A DNA stretch of 7,380 nt from Candidatus Aminicenantota bacterium (GTDB taxonomy: Bacteria > Acidobacteriota > Aminicenantia > UBA2199): assembly GCA_020355945.1 (NCBI GenBank), contig CP070627.1:1481632-1489011 (forward strand), in the 5' to 3' direction. The notes under the pieces were generated by a model. That model had not been told where the DNA came from, made no database searches, and saw nothing but the letters and a program-made list of their open reading frames with translations. Shown here piece after piece: positions 1-6,009 of this stretch; the stretch's first letter is position 1, and each line of letters opens with the position of its first letter. The translations under genes and the position numbers were made by a program.

Positions 1-229
1 GTTGGCTTGCGATAGAATCTTTTTTTTTCTTTTGCTCATTTCTTATACTCACTCTTTTCAAAGAAATTCTATAACAATATATATAAATTATCAAGTAGAA
101 ATTTTTTCCTATCTCCTGGTTTACCCCACCACCCACTTTATCATATCCTATTTTTTTATTATTCTTTTAACATGATGGAATATGGTGGAGAGAAAAGGAG
201 GCAAGGGAAAGGTATTTTATTCTTCCCTA
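1..229. other. AT-rich spacer upstream of the glutamate decarboxylase gene, no gene seen
   Basis: No reading frame here looks like protein. There is a T-rich run near 20-35, which could be the tail of a terminator belonging to a gene left of the window, but no convincing stem precedes it inside the window. A purine-rich stretch around 183-211 contains an AGGAGG-like core but no start codon follows at a useful distance, so I do not treat it as a ribosome binding site. Confidence 0.5.
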
Positions 230-258
230 TTGACACTCTTCAAAATTTTCTTTAATAT
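230..258 (+). promoter_or_regulatory. Sigma-70 type promoter of the glutamate decarboxylase gene
   Basis: A perfect -35 box TTGACA (230-235) is followed after exactly 17 bp by TAATAT (253-258), close to the TATAAT consensus. Transcription would begin near 265, giving a leader of about 40 nt that ends in the AAGGAGG ribosome binding site at 295-301. The match to consensus suggests good basal expression. No acid-stress regulator site is recognisable. Confidence 0.7.
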
Positions 259-306
259 AGTCTCTTATAATTTTAAAAAATTTTCTATTCTTTTAAGGAG
301 GAAACG

Positions 307-1851
307 ATGAAAAAGAGACATGGGAAATTGCACCTTGGGAAAGCGGCCCGCCATATGAAACCGGTCCGTGCTGTTCCTAAAGGCCAGGATATCGGTATTG
401 AAGATCTCGAACTTTACACGATACCGGAATCCGGGATGCAGCCTCGAGTTGCTTACGATATCATCCATGAGCAGATGTTTCTCAACTTCAGCCCGGCGCT
501 GAACTTAGCCACATTCGTCAATACATGGATGGATGAGGAAGCCAAAAAACTTGCCCTGGAATCCATTAACGTAAACCTGATCGATCGTGCCGAATACCCG
601 ATGACCACTGAGATTCAAAAAAGGAACACCTGGATGATTGCCAAATTGCTCAATGCGGAAATACCCGATGAGATTAAAGACGATGATTTCATCGGAACAG
701 GGACTGTGGGTTCGTCTGATGCGGTTATGCTCGGTATTATCGCGCATTTGACAAATTGGAGAAATTCGGGTTACGGCGATAAACACAAGCAGCCAAATAT
801 TGTTATCGGTGGAGCATATCAAATTTGCTGGGAGAAGATATTTAAGTTTTTTAACGTCCAACCGCGAATAATTCCTATAAAAGACGGGACAAAAAACATC
901 GTTACTAAAGAGGATATCCAGTGGTGCTATGACGAGGGCTGGATCGATGACAACACCTGCGCCATCGGGCTTATATGCGGAACGACATTTACCGGGCAGA
1001 CGGATGAGATCGAGGCGATCAACCAGCTAGTCCATGACCATAATAACCTGCGCCAGCCTAAAGGGCCGGATAATAAAGTTTTCCGCGTACCGATCCATGT
1101 TGATGCGGCCAGTGGGGGATTTATTCTCCCCTTCGCCCTACCGGACTTTTTATGGGATTTCCGTTTATCTGAAATTCAATCCATTAATCTTTCAAACCAT
1201 AAATACGGTCTGGTTTATCCCGGGATGGGCACTGTCATATTCAGGGATGTGAGAGTTGTTCCTCCTGGACTTTTCACGGATGTCGATTATTTAGGCGGAA
1301 CGGTCCATGACTATGCTTTGAGTTTCTCTCGCGGGAGCTTCCACGTCATTTGCCAGTATTACAACTTCCTCAGGCTCGGCATCCAGGGGTATAAAAGAGT
1401 CATGGACGATCTTATTAAAACATCGTCCGAAATTGTCAGCGAACTGCTGGAGAACTATGGCAAATATTTCGAGCTCCAATCCGATCTGCGCCCAGCAGAA
1501 GGGGAACATGGAATGAAAAAACTACTTTTCCCTGTTATCGTATTCAGGGTCAAGGATAACAATAAGTTTAACGCGGACATGCTTTCCGCAAGGCTGCGGC
1601 AGGATGGCTGGTATATACCAGCATACCCCTATCCGCATCCCGAAAATGAATTCCCCTACCCACCCGACAAAAAAAAGGAAAAAAGACAGGAAAAATCAGT
1701 TTTAATTAGAATGGTGATTAGAGAGGGTTTCAGCGAATATATGGCCGAACTTCTTATTAAGACTATTGCCCAGGCCATTGAAGAATTTGAAAAAGAGGAG
1801 ACAAAGCCGAAAGAGATATTACGTCCCGGCGGCTCCGGACATCTCTGCTAA
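307..1851 (+). CDS. gadB: Glutamate decarboxylase, PLP-dependent
   Basis: Likely converts L-glutamate to 4-aminobutyrate and CO2, consuming a proton; it should act in the cytoplasm. The 514-residue product reads as a full group II PLP decarboxylase: a phosphate-binding GTGTVGSSDA at about 130-139, HVDAASGG at 264-271 whose Asp266 should contact the PLP pyridine nitrogen, and SNHKYG with Lys299 as the Schiff-base lysine. It is some 45 residues longer than the E. coli enzyme (466), mainly through a charged C-terminal extension ending GGSGHLC. In E. coli GadB a C-terminal His helps close the active site at neutral pH; whether the His near this tail does so is inference. The start is fixed by AAGGAGG at 295-301, five bases before ATG. 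The gene has its own strong promoter. No glutamate/GABA antiporter gene lies in the window, so a role in acid resistance cannot be shown. The family call is secure; substrate specificity is by similarity. Confidence 0.93.
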   Translation: MKKRHGKLHLGKAARHMKPVRAVPKGQDIGIEDLELYTIPESGMQPRVAYDIIHEQMFLNFSPALNLATFVNTWMDEEAKKLALESINVNLIDRAEYPMTTEIQKRNTWMIAKLLNAEIPDEIKDDDFIGTGTVGSSDAVMLGIIAHLTNWRNSGYGDKHKQPNIVIGGAYQICWEKIFKFFNVQPRIIPIKDGTKNIVTKEDIQWCYDEGWIDDNTCAIGLICGTTFTGQTDEIEAINQLVHDHNNLRQPKGPDNKVFRVPIHVDAASGGFILPFALPDFLWDFRLSEIQSINLSNHKYGLVYPGMGTVIFRDVRVVPPGLFTDVDYLGGTVHDYALSFSRGSFHVICQYYNFLRLGIQGYKRVMDDLIKTSSEIVSELLENYGKYFELQSDLRPAEGEHGMKKLLFPVIVFRVKDNNKFNADMLSARLRQDGWYIPAYPYPHPENEFPYPPDKKKEKRQEKSVLIRMVIREGFSEYMAELLIKTIAQAIEEFEKEETKPKEILRPGGSGHLC

Positions 1852-1875
1852 TTCGTTGAAAACCCGGGGTAGATT

Positions 1876-1903
1876 TTTTTGCCTGGCACCTTTTTCGTAT
1901 AAT
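1876..1903 (+). promoter_or_regulatory. Possible promoter of the flavin reductase gene
   Basis: A perfect TATAAT lies at 1898-1903, with only a T-rich stretch (about 1875-1881) at the -35 distance. Transcription would begin near 1910, immediately before the AGGGG ribosome binding site (1911-1915), so the leader would be extremely short. The 69-bp gap after gadB shows no clear stem-loop terminator, so read-through from gadB is also possible. Confidence 0.4.
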
Positions 1904-1920
1904 AATAGTTAGGGGTTAAG

Positions 1921-2439
1921 ATGAAAGAACTTGTATCAGACTTATCAAAAGGTATTTGGGCACTGCCGCCATTCCCGGTAGTATTGGTGACGGTTGCCGG
2001 CAACATCATGACAGCAGGTGCTTTCCATTTCTACTCCTTCAAGCCCCCTTCGGTTATGGTAGGAATTATACCTGAGAAGTACACCTATGAACTCATCAAC
2101 AGGGAGAAGGAGTTCGGTATTAACATCCCCACAGTGGAGCAGATAGCGCTTGTACGCACGTGTGGTTCGGTCTCAGGCCGGGACGTTGATGACAAATACA
2201 GCCAGGCCGGGGTGACACCTTTTCGGGGTACCAAAATCAAGAGCTGCTTGATCAAGGAGTGTCCCGTGAACATAGAATGTGTAGTAGTGCACCAGGTTGG
2301 TTTTAGAGGCACGCATCAATGGTTCGTAGGAGAGATCCAGGCAGTGCACGTTGATGATACGTACACACGGGAACAACCGCTGATGTTCTGGAGTGGAGAA
2401 TATCGAAAGGTGGGGGAGTTCCTTGAGAAAGCCTGGTAG
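1921..2439 (+). CDS. Flavin reductase-like (flavoredoxin/RutF-type) FMN-binding protein
   Basis: A 172-residue single-domain protein of the FMN-binding split-barrel flavin reductase family, which includes flavoredoxins of anaerobes and NAD(P)H:flavin oxidoreductases. Recognisable family blocks are PPFPVVLVTV near 16-25, TAGAFHFYSFKPPSVMVGI at 31-49 (flavin-contacting segment), FGINIP at 65-70, the CGSVSGRDVDD segment at 81-91, ECPVNIEC at 113-120 and GTHQWFVGEI at 130-139. It is cytoplasmic, without signal peptide or membrane segment. It probably holds FMN and passes electrons to a partner not visible here; the electron donor cannot be read from sequence. Length is normal for the family and the gene looks intact. 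ATG 1921 is chosen because AGGGG lies five bases upstream and the family N-terminus begins at once. It follows gadB in the same direction but has no obvious functional link to it. Confidence 0.85.
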   Translation: MKELVSDLSKGIWALPPFPVVLVTVAGNIMTAGAFHFYSFKPPSVMVGIIPEKYTYELINREKEFGINIPTVEQIALVRTCGSVSGRDVDDKYSQAGVTPFRGTKIKSCLIKECPVNIECVVVHQVGFRGTHQWFVGEIQAVHVDDTYTREQPLMFWSGEYRKVGEFLEKAW

Positions 2440-2441
2440 GA

Positions 2442-2455
2442 TTATCAATTGATAA
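2442..2455. repeat. Perfect 14-bp palindrome after the flavin reductase stop
   Basis: TTATCAATTGATAA is a perfect 7+7 dyad beginning two bases after the TAG stop. It has no loop and no following T tract, so it is a poor intrinsic terminator. It could be a protein-binding site or chance in AT-rich DNA. Confidence 0.3.
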
Positions 2456-2587
2456 AAATTGGCCAAATGGCACTGATTATGCATATCCCAAAGTCCCGTT
2501 CTTTTTTTTACTGGCTATTTTACGTTTTACGCATTTACGGGGACAGTCAGTCATGATGCGCACATCACCCGGAGACGATGAAATTAA

Positions 2588-2703
2588 TCAAAAGCTTTTG
2601 TGGGGGTCCAGGGGGCGGTTTTCTCGAAAAGAGCCCCCTGGCCGCCGGAGGCAAAGGTAATTTCATGGCAGGAAAAAAACCGGACCCCCACAAAAGCTTT
2701 TGA
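2588..2703. repeat. Compact palindromic element with 22-bp perfect terminal inverted repeats
   Basis: Bases 2588-2609 and 2682-2703 are perfect 22-bp inverted copies. Each arm contains the 12-bp palindrome CAAAAGCTTTTG (2589-2600 and 2691-2702) followed by a G-rich or C-rich tract. Between the arms a second GC-rich stem pairs 2608-2616 with 2633-2641, and its loop holds a TTTTC/GAAAA mini-stem. The element is much richer in GC than its surroundings and lies 11 bp beyond the ancestral stop (2714-2716) of the decayed minus-strand gene. It encodes no transposase. It resembles dispersed intergenic palindromes or MITE-like elements of repeat-rich genomes and could also terminate transcription. That it is multicopy is inference. 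Frames running through it on both strands are by-products of its base composition. Confidence 0.75.
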
Positions 2704-2713
2704 AAAAAAAGGG

Positions 2714-3586
2714 TTAAGCGCCCAACCACCTCTCATCTTCGCTGCACGCAATACCCGTTTCCTTGCAGTAATTTTCTGCTTCTTTGGTAAAACCGCTGCG
2801 AAAAAAATAAAACCAATCACCCGGTCCAGGTTTTCTATCTTTTTGATTGCTTCAAATTTACCCAGGAAATGAACCACTTCATCTTTAGAAAATTTTTTTA
2901 AGTCCCTGCTCTTCACCTCACCGATAATAGAATAATCATGCGGGGACTGAGCACGGGCAAAAATATCAACGCTGAACCCCCTGGCATACCCAGGTGAACT
3001 ATCGTAACGCCACACCCGCGAATAATCACAAAAATTAAAATCCCCGGGCAAATACCGGGTAATGGACTTTAACAACTCATTTTTTTCACGGGCATGAAGT
3101 TTTAAATGATCCAGGATCAAATATTCCGCAAAGTAACCTTTTTGATAATTGTATTTTCCCTGTATCCATTAAATCTTTCCGGGTCACTTCCTCTCTTTTA
3201 TGTTTGCACAGGTGGAGCACGATCTTTTTGGCATTTCGGTCATTGACTTTGCTAAACGCCGTTTTCACATATTCCATCCAGGTGGACTTGATAGAACCGT
3301 GATCATCCAATGTCTCAAACTCCAGGGTACGAGTCAGGCTGTCAACCGTGGTCAGGTCCTTATCCTTGTATTCGGAGCGCATAATAGAACTGATATAAAA
3401 AGGACTGCCCTCAGAAAGCCGGGCAATAAGATAAGCTGTTTCCTCGGTGATAGGGACATCGAAGAACCGGGAGTATTTAAACACCATTTCCACAGCTTCA
3501 TGTTCCGGCATGTTTTTAAGGGACTTGTATTTAAAACGTGCTGGCAGCATCATTTTCAATGGCACACTTTCAAAATTCCTTGTCTT
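2714..3586 (-). pseudogene. Decayed archaeal-type ATPase with C-terminal PD-(D/E)XK-like domain
   Basis: On the minus strand one protein can be followed across three frames. Frame A (3586 to about 3160) encodes the ATPase lid and winged-helix region, with segments such as EEAEMV-like MPEHEAVEMVFKYSRFF and LIARLSEGSPFYISSIMRS; it reads into a TGA at 3086 after leaving the homologous frame. Frame B (about 3172 to 2808) continues with GKYNYQKGYFAEYLILDHL and then GFSVDIFARA...IIGEVKSR. There Asp (codon 2967-2965) and Glu-x-Lys (2919-2911) fit a PD-(D/E)XK nuclease signature, as in DUF234-type ATPases. Frame C (2807-2714) restores FTKEAENYCKETGIACSEDE and a TAA at 2714. The B/C shift falls in a 7-A run at 2801-2807 (T on the coding strand), consistent with loss of one base. 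Near 3160-3172 the A/B junction appears to lack perhaps 75-80 residues compared with relatives as I remember them. The Walker A/B half is absent: frame A closes with a stop at 3587-3589. The gene is almost certainly non-functional. Family assignment is fairly sure; exact subfamily is from memory. Confidence 0.75.
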
Positions 3587-3721
3587 TTAATTTTGTATTT
3601 AAATGTTGTCTAAAGGTCTTCATTTTTAAATATTACATTATATATGATGTATTGTCAACAAAAAAATTGCTTGTTATTTACGTGAATCCTTTTTTTCCTC
3701 AAAGAACACATCAGTTCCGAC

Positions 3722-3738
3722 GGTTGAAAAGTTCAACC
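3722..3738. repeat. Perfect 7-bp stem-loop
   Basis: GGTTGAA (3722-3728) pairs perfectly with TTCAACC (3732-3738) across the three-base loop AAG. No T tract follows directly, so an intrinsic terminator is unlikely. It lies inside a protein-like scrap and could be incidental. Confidence 0.35.
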
Positions 3739-3942
3739 AGTTGCTTTCTGCCGTATCACCTGAAAGGGATTTTGTACTGGTCGAAAGCCAGGGCTTTTGA
3801 AAATTTTTCAATTGCCTTTTTGGAAAATAGGTTGATTTTTTTTCTCCATTATGTTATATAAAAATTTCCAACGGGAAAGAAAGTGTATGTCGTATATTCT
3901 TTGCCAGTTGAAATGAAAAAGGTGATAGAAATGCCGGTTTCA

Positions 3943-3959
3943 ACCGAAAGAATTTCGGT
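3943..3959. repeat. Perfect 7-bp stem-loop
   Basis: ACCGAAA (3943-3949) pairs perfectly with TTTCGGT (3953-3959) across the loop GAA. Twelve bases later GCTTAAGC (3970-3977) is a second short palindrome, followed by an A run and then a T run (about 3978-3988). The combination could terminate transcription weakly, but no intact gene ends here. Confidence 0.35.
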
Positions 3960-4104
3960 AGGAGCGGAAGCTTAAGCAAAATTTTTTCAAATGAATGCAA
4001 CAAGCATCCTAAAAAGACATGGGAGCGGACGTGAAAACCCGCTGGATTCTGCACCCTTCAGCTCTCACCCCGGGGATATAGACGATAGAACAAAAAAAGT
4101 AGAA

Positions 4105-4110
4105 TATTAT
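4105..4110 (+). promoter_or_regulatory. -10 element suggesting a leaderless toxin mRNA
   Basis: TATTAT lies at 4105-4110, six bases before the ATG at 4117, and no Shine-Dalgarno-like sequence precedes the start. With usual spacing, transcription would begin on or next to the A of the start codon. The -35 region (about 4082-4087) is poor, so the promoter may be weak or need an activator. Confidence is limited because AT-rich DNA produces such hexamers often. Confidence 0.4.
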
Positions 4111-4116
4111 CTCTAA

Positions 4117-4401
4117 ATGAAAATATCTGAACTCATCTGGCCGAAAGAGAGAATTGACCACATCGCAAATCATGGGGTAACCCCGGAAGAAGTGGAAGAA
4201 ACTTGCTTTGGAATGGCATTTGTCCAGCGTGCAAAATCCCATGGAGAGAATCCTGTCTATTATGTCCTTGGACAGACAGAATCCGGCAGGTACTTGCTCT
4301 GTGTAGTGATTCAATTTCCAGATGGCAGAGGGTATCCCATCACAGCACGCCCAATGACTGACAAGGAAAAACGACGTTACAAACAATGGAGAGAACGATG
4401 A
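4117..4401 (+). CDS. brnT: BrnT-like (DUF497 type) toxin of a type II toxin-antitoxin system
   Basis: A 94-residue basic protein with the DUF497/BrnT layout: short N-terminal IWPKERIDHIANHGVTPEEVEE (about 7-28), a central strand pair YYVLGQTESGRYLLCVVI (48-65), and the family-typical C-terminal ITARPMTDKEKRRY (75-88). BrnT proteins adopt a RelE-like fold and act as ribonucleases that halt translation; here that activity is inferred from family. His15, His19, Arg58 and the C-terminal Lys/Arg/Tyr cluster are the natural candidates for RNA contact. It is closer to the variant with GRGYPITAR than to Brucella BrnT. The gene overlaps its antitoxin gene by the four bases ATGA, giving the toxin-first order usual for brnTA. 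ATG 4117 has no ribosome binding site, which fits leaderless or poor translation and would keep toxin low. Intact and normal in length. Confidence 0.85.
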   Translation: MKISELIWPKERIDHIANHGVTPEEVEETCFGMAFVQRAKSHGENPVYYVLGQTESGRYLLCVVIQFPDGRGYPITARPMTDKEKRRYKQWRER

Positions 4402-4649
4402 AAAAAAAGAAGATTCCAGAAACTGATTCAATTCAAGAATTAGCACATTTTTGGGATACGCATGATTTGACTGATTTCGAAGACCAATTGGAAGAAGTAA
4501 ATGAACCGGTTTTTAAACCTATAACTGATCTTAAAATCCACCTGGAACATGATGAGGTCGAGGCTGTTAGACAAATCGCCAGATCAAAAGGAATTTCATA
4601 TGTTGAATTGATCAAGGAATGGGTTCTTGAAAAAATTCATGTAAAGTGA
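4398..4649 (+). CDS. brnA: CopG/BrnA-like antitoxin partner of the BrnT-like toxin
   Basis: An 83-residue protein that should bind and neutralise the toxin encoded just before it. The N-terminal part has the motif IPETDSIQELAHFWDTHDLT (6-25), typical of the CopG-type antitoxin family with a conserved FWDTHD. The C-terminal half LKIHLEHDEVEAVRQIARSK (45-64) followed by GISYVELIKEWVLEKI (65-80) fits a ribbon-helix-helix DNA-binding fold, so the protein probably also represses the operon. I chose ATG 4398 over ATG 4386 because it forms an ATGA overlap with the toxin stop and has GGAGAG (4388-4393) at a good distance, and because family members begin just before the IPE segment. Translational coupling should hold antitoxin synthesis to that of the toxin. 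The symbol marks the brnTA-like arrangement; the protein is nearer the CopG-antitoxin family than classical Brucella BrnA. Confidence 0.83.
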   Translation: MKKKKIPETDSIQELAHFWDTHDLTDFEDQLEEVNEPVFKPITDLKIHLEHDEVEAVRQIARSKGISYVELIKEWVLEKIHVK

Positions 4650-4749
4650 ATTTTTTCTACTGGATTTTGTATTTTTAAACCGGGAGATTCTTTCCAAAGT
4701 AAAATTTCCAATAGTGTTTTAGGGGACAGGCCAATTCTACCAGGAGATA

Positions 4750-4970
4750 GTAAATCCTTATTCAAAATAAGAAAATCCTTGTTTACACCAAGAAAATCCT
4801 ACCTCACACATAAAAAATCCTACCGTGTAATAGAAAATCCTTGATCAGCATAAGTGAAACCTTGTCTGATACAAGAAAATCTTACCGTACAGTAGAAAAT
4901 CCTTGTCCGAAATAAGGAAATCCTGTCCAGGAATAGAAAATCCTGCCTGGAGATAGGAAGACCTGATACA
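4750..4970. repeat. Array of eleven degenerate 20-21 bp direct repeats with internal dyads
   Basis: A core close to GAAAATCCT recurs eleven times. The A that precedes TCCT, or its equivalent, falls at 4754, 4775, 4796, 4817, 4837, 4858, 4879, 4899, 4920, 4940 and 4960, so spacing is 21 or 20 bp throughout. Five cores match exactly; the others differ by one to three bases. The intervening 10-12 bases vary, but many form small inverted repeats with the core edges. Examples are CTTATT/AATAAG (4757-4771), CTTG/CAAG (4778-4792), CTTGT/ACAAG (4861-4875), TCCTT/AAGGA (4900-4918) and TCCTG/CAGGA (4921-4932). The array fills the gap between two convergent genes. Mixed 20- and 21-bp steps break any reading frame, so it is not a coding repeat. 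A role as bidirectional terminator, protein-binding array or decaying intergenic repeat is open. Confidence 0.85.
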
Positions 4971-4991
4971 CTCATTCTTCCATCTCCTTTT

Positions 4992-5495
4992 TTACTGGGA
5001 TTCCGAAGTATCAGATGTCTCATCATCGGAAGGGAATCTGCTCTTTACTACTTTAAACCGTTTACTTAATTCTTTGGCGACAGCACTGGCACCAGGTACA
5101 TTGGCCCTGGCTGCATTCTTTGTATGGTGATAAAATATCCGGGATGAGCTGTAAGCTTCGGCTCCCACCAACGCGAAGGTGTCGCTGAGTTTAGCTGCTA
5201 ACGGGATCAGGTGGTCCATCACCAGTTGAAGCTTTTTGGCCAGTTTTGTGTCTTTTTCAAACTCCCCCATATCTAGAAATTGAGGGACCAAATTCGGATT
5301 CTTTGACGCATATTCAAACGACTTGTCAATGAACTCGATGGTTTTTACACCGATTCCGGGCATTGATACCTTTTCGTCAGCAGGAAGCGTGACAGCAAAC
5401 GGAATAAGTGATTCGATCGATTTGATACTATTGATGATAGACGCATGATCCTCATCACTAAGCGACGCTGATACCAAATTAAAGTTTACACTCAT
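4992..5495 (-). CDS. Conserved hypothetical protein of about 165 residues
   Basis: A 167-residue soluble protein without signal peptide or membrane segment. It resembles a family of uncharacterised bacterial proteins, known to me only as hypothetical, that share an N-terminal helix ending in a hydrophobic PFAVTLP-like stretch (about 32-38), then a KTIEFIDKSFEYASKNP-type helix (51-67), and a central region of helices rich in Leu and Ala with a conserved GAEAY segment (about 112-116). The C-terminus turns basic and then ends in an acidic, probably disordered tail SDDETSDTSESQ (156-167). The fold is likely all alpha-helical. The start is well defined: AGGAGG lies four to five bases before ATG on the minus strand (about 5500-5506). 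It stands alone, converging on the toxin-antitoxin pair, and its stop is about 20 bp from the repeat array, which may serve as its transcript end. No function can be named. Confidence 0.82.
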   Translation of the reverse strand: MSVNFNLVSASLSDEDHASIINSIKSIESLIPFAVTLPADEKVSMPGIGVKTIEFIDKSFEYASKNPNLVPQFLDMGEFEKDTKLAKKLQLVMDHLIPLAAKLSDTFALVGAEAYSSSRIFYHHTKNAARANVPGASAVAKELSKRFKVVKSRFPSDDETSDTSESQ

Positions 5496-6009
5496 TTTTC
5501 CTCCTTATGATTTATAATTTTTTGCTTTTTGTGATTCCGGGGACATTAACAGCCTACAAAAATTGCAAACGTTAAAGGGCTGTAATGATACTTTTCTGTA
5601 ATTATTACGGGTATTAAGGAAACAACAATCCAAAAATGTTTCCTGCCATACAAAAAAACAACAACACAAACAGTCATTGACGCAAATAGAGGTATCTTTC
5701 GGCAGCGGTAACGCCATATGGTTCATTGGTGCAAATTTAATCATGCTGGGAAATTATCATATAATGCTTGCCTTGTCAATACATTTCCTTAAAAAAAAAT
5801 TTTTTTATCCTCTATTTACTACATTTGTGTATTTTTTGTCTTGCGGTTGTTGGCAGGTATATTAGTGATTACGTGAAAATGTATATCCAGGTAGACCAAA
5901 TACAATTCCCGCTGCCCTATGCTGATTGTTTCCAGGAGCGTTGTTTTGCCGTTATTTGTTGTATAGCTGAAAATATAGGCGGAAATATTGAAAAATCTCC
6001 GCTAACTTA
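5496..6009. other. Divergent intergenic region of about 500 bp, apparently non-coding
   Basis: Lies between the minus-strand hypothetical gene and the Xre regulator. Beyond the hypothetical gene's ribosome binding site (about 5500-5506) I see no clear promoter for it; TATAAA-like bases just upstream of that site on the minus strand are too close and lack a -35. Plus-strand frames at 5677-5865 and 5768-6013 are hydrophobic, start without ribosome binding sites and match nothing I know. A weak stem pairs GCGGA (5979-5983) with TCCGC (5998-6002) just before the regulator promoter. A GGGGACA motif occurs at 5539-5545. Confidence 0.45.

Larger units (their letters stand above)
3590..4116. other. 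Spacer of about 530 bp without a convincing gene
   Basis: AT-rich DNA between the ATPase relic and the toxin gene. Two plus-strand scraps look somewhat protein-like but lack starts with ribosome binding sites. One runs from 3708 to a TGA at 3798-3800 and includes VPTVEKFNQLLSAVSPERDF. The other runs from about 3883 to a TAA at 3973-3975 and includes VEMKKVIEMPVSTERISVG. They are in different frames and may be the remains of lost genes. Two perfect 7-bp stem-loops are listed separately. Other frames here are low-complexity and hydrophobic from T-rich composition. Confidence 0.5.

Noticed and set aside
505..1509. Minus-strand frames opposite the glutamate decarboxylase gene
   Set aside because: They are antisense shadows of a clear, conserved plus-strand gene and lack start signals.
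1852..1895. Intrinsic terminator after the glutamate decarboxylase gene
   Set aside because: There is a T run at 1874-1880, but no stable stem precedes it; only a weak CCCGGG-containing stretch is seen.
2600..2872. Plus-strand frame of 90 codons through the palindromic element
   Set aside because: It is the opposite-strand shadow of the element and of the relic gene's C-terminus; there is no ribosome binding site and no family resemblance.
2584..3120. Minus-strand frame of 178 codons as an intact gene
   Set aside because: It starts at an internal TTG in the middle of a conserved segment, loses the homologous frame at the A run 2801-2807, and its tail is read from the palindromic element. 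It is part of the pseudogene.
4750..4970. CRISPR array
   Set aside because: The repeated core is only about 9-10 bp and degenerate, the spacers are 10-12 bp, and no cas gene is present.
4820..5026. Minus-strand frame with seven-residue repeats
   Set aside because: The apparent peptide repeats are a translation of the 20-21 bp DNA array. The 20-bp steps shift the frame, it overlaps the end of the conserved hypothetical gene, and it has no ribosome binding site.
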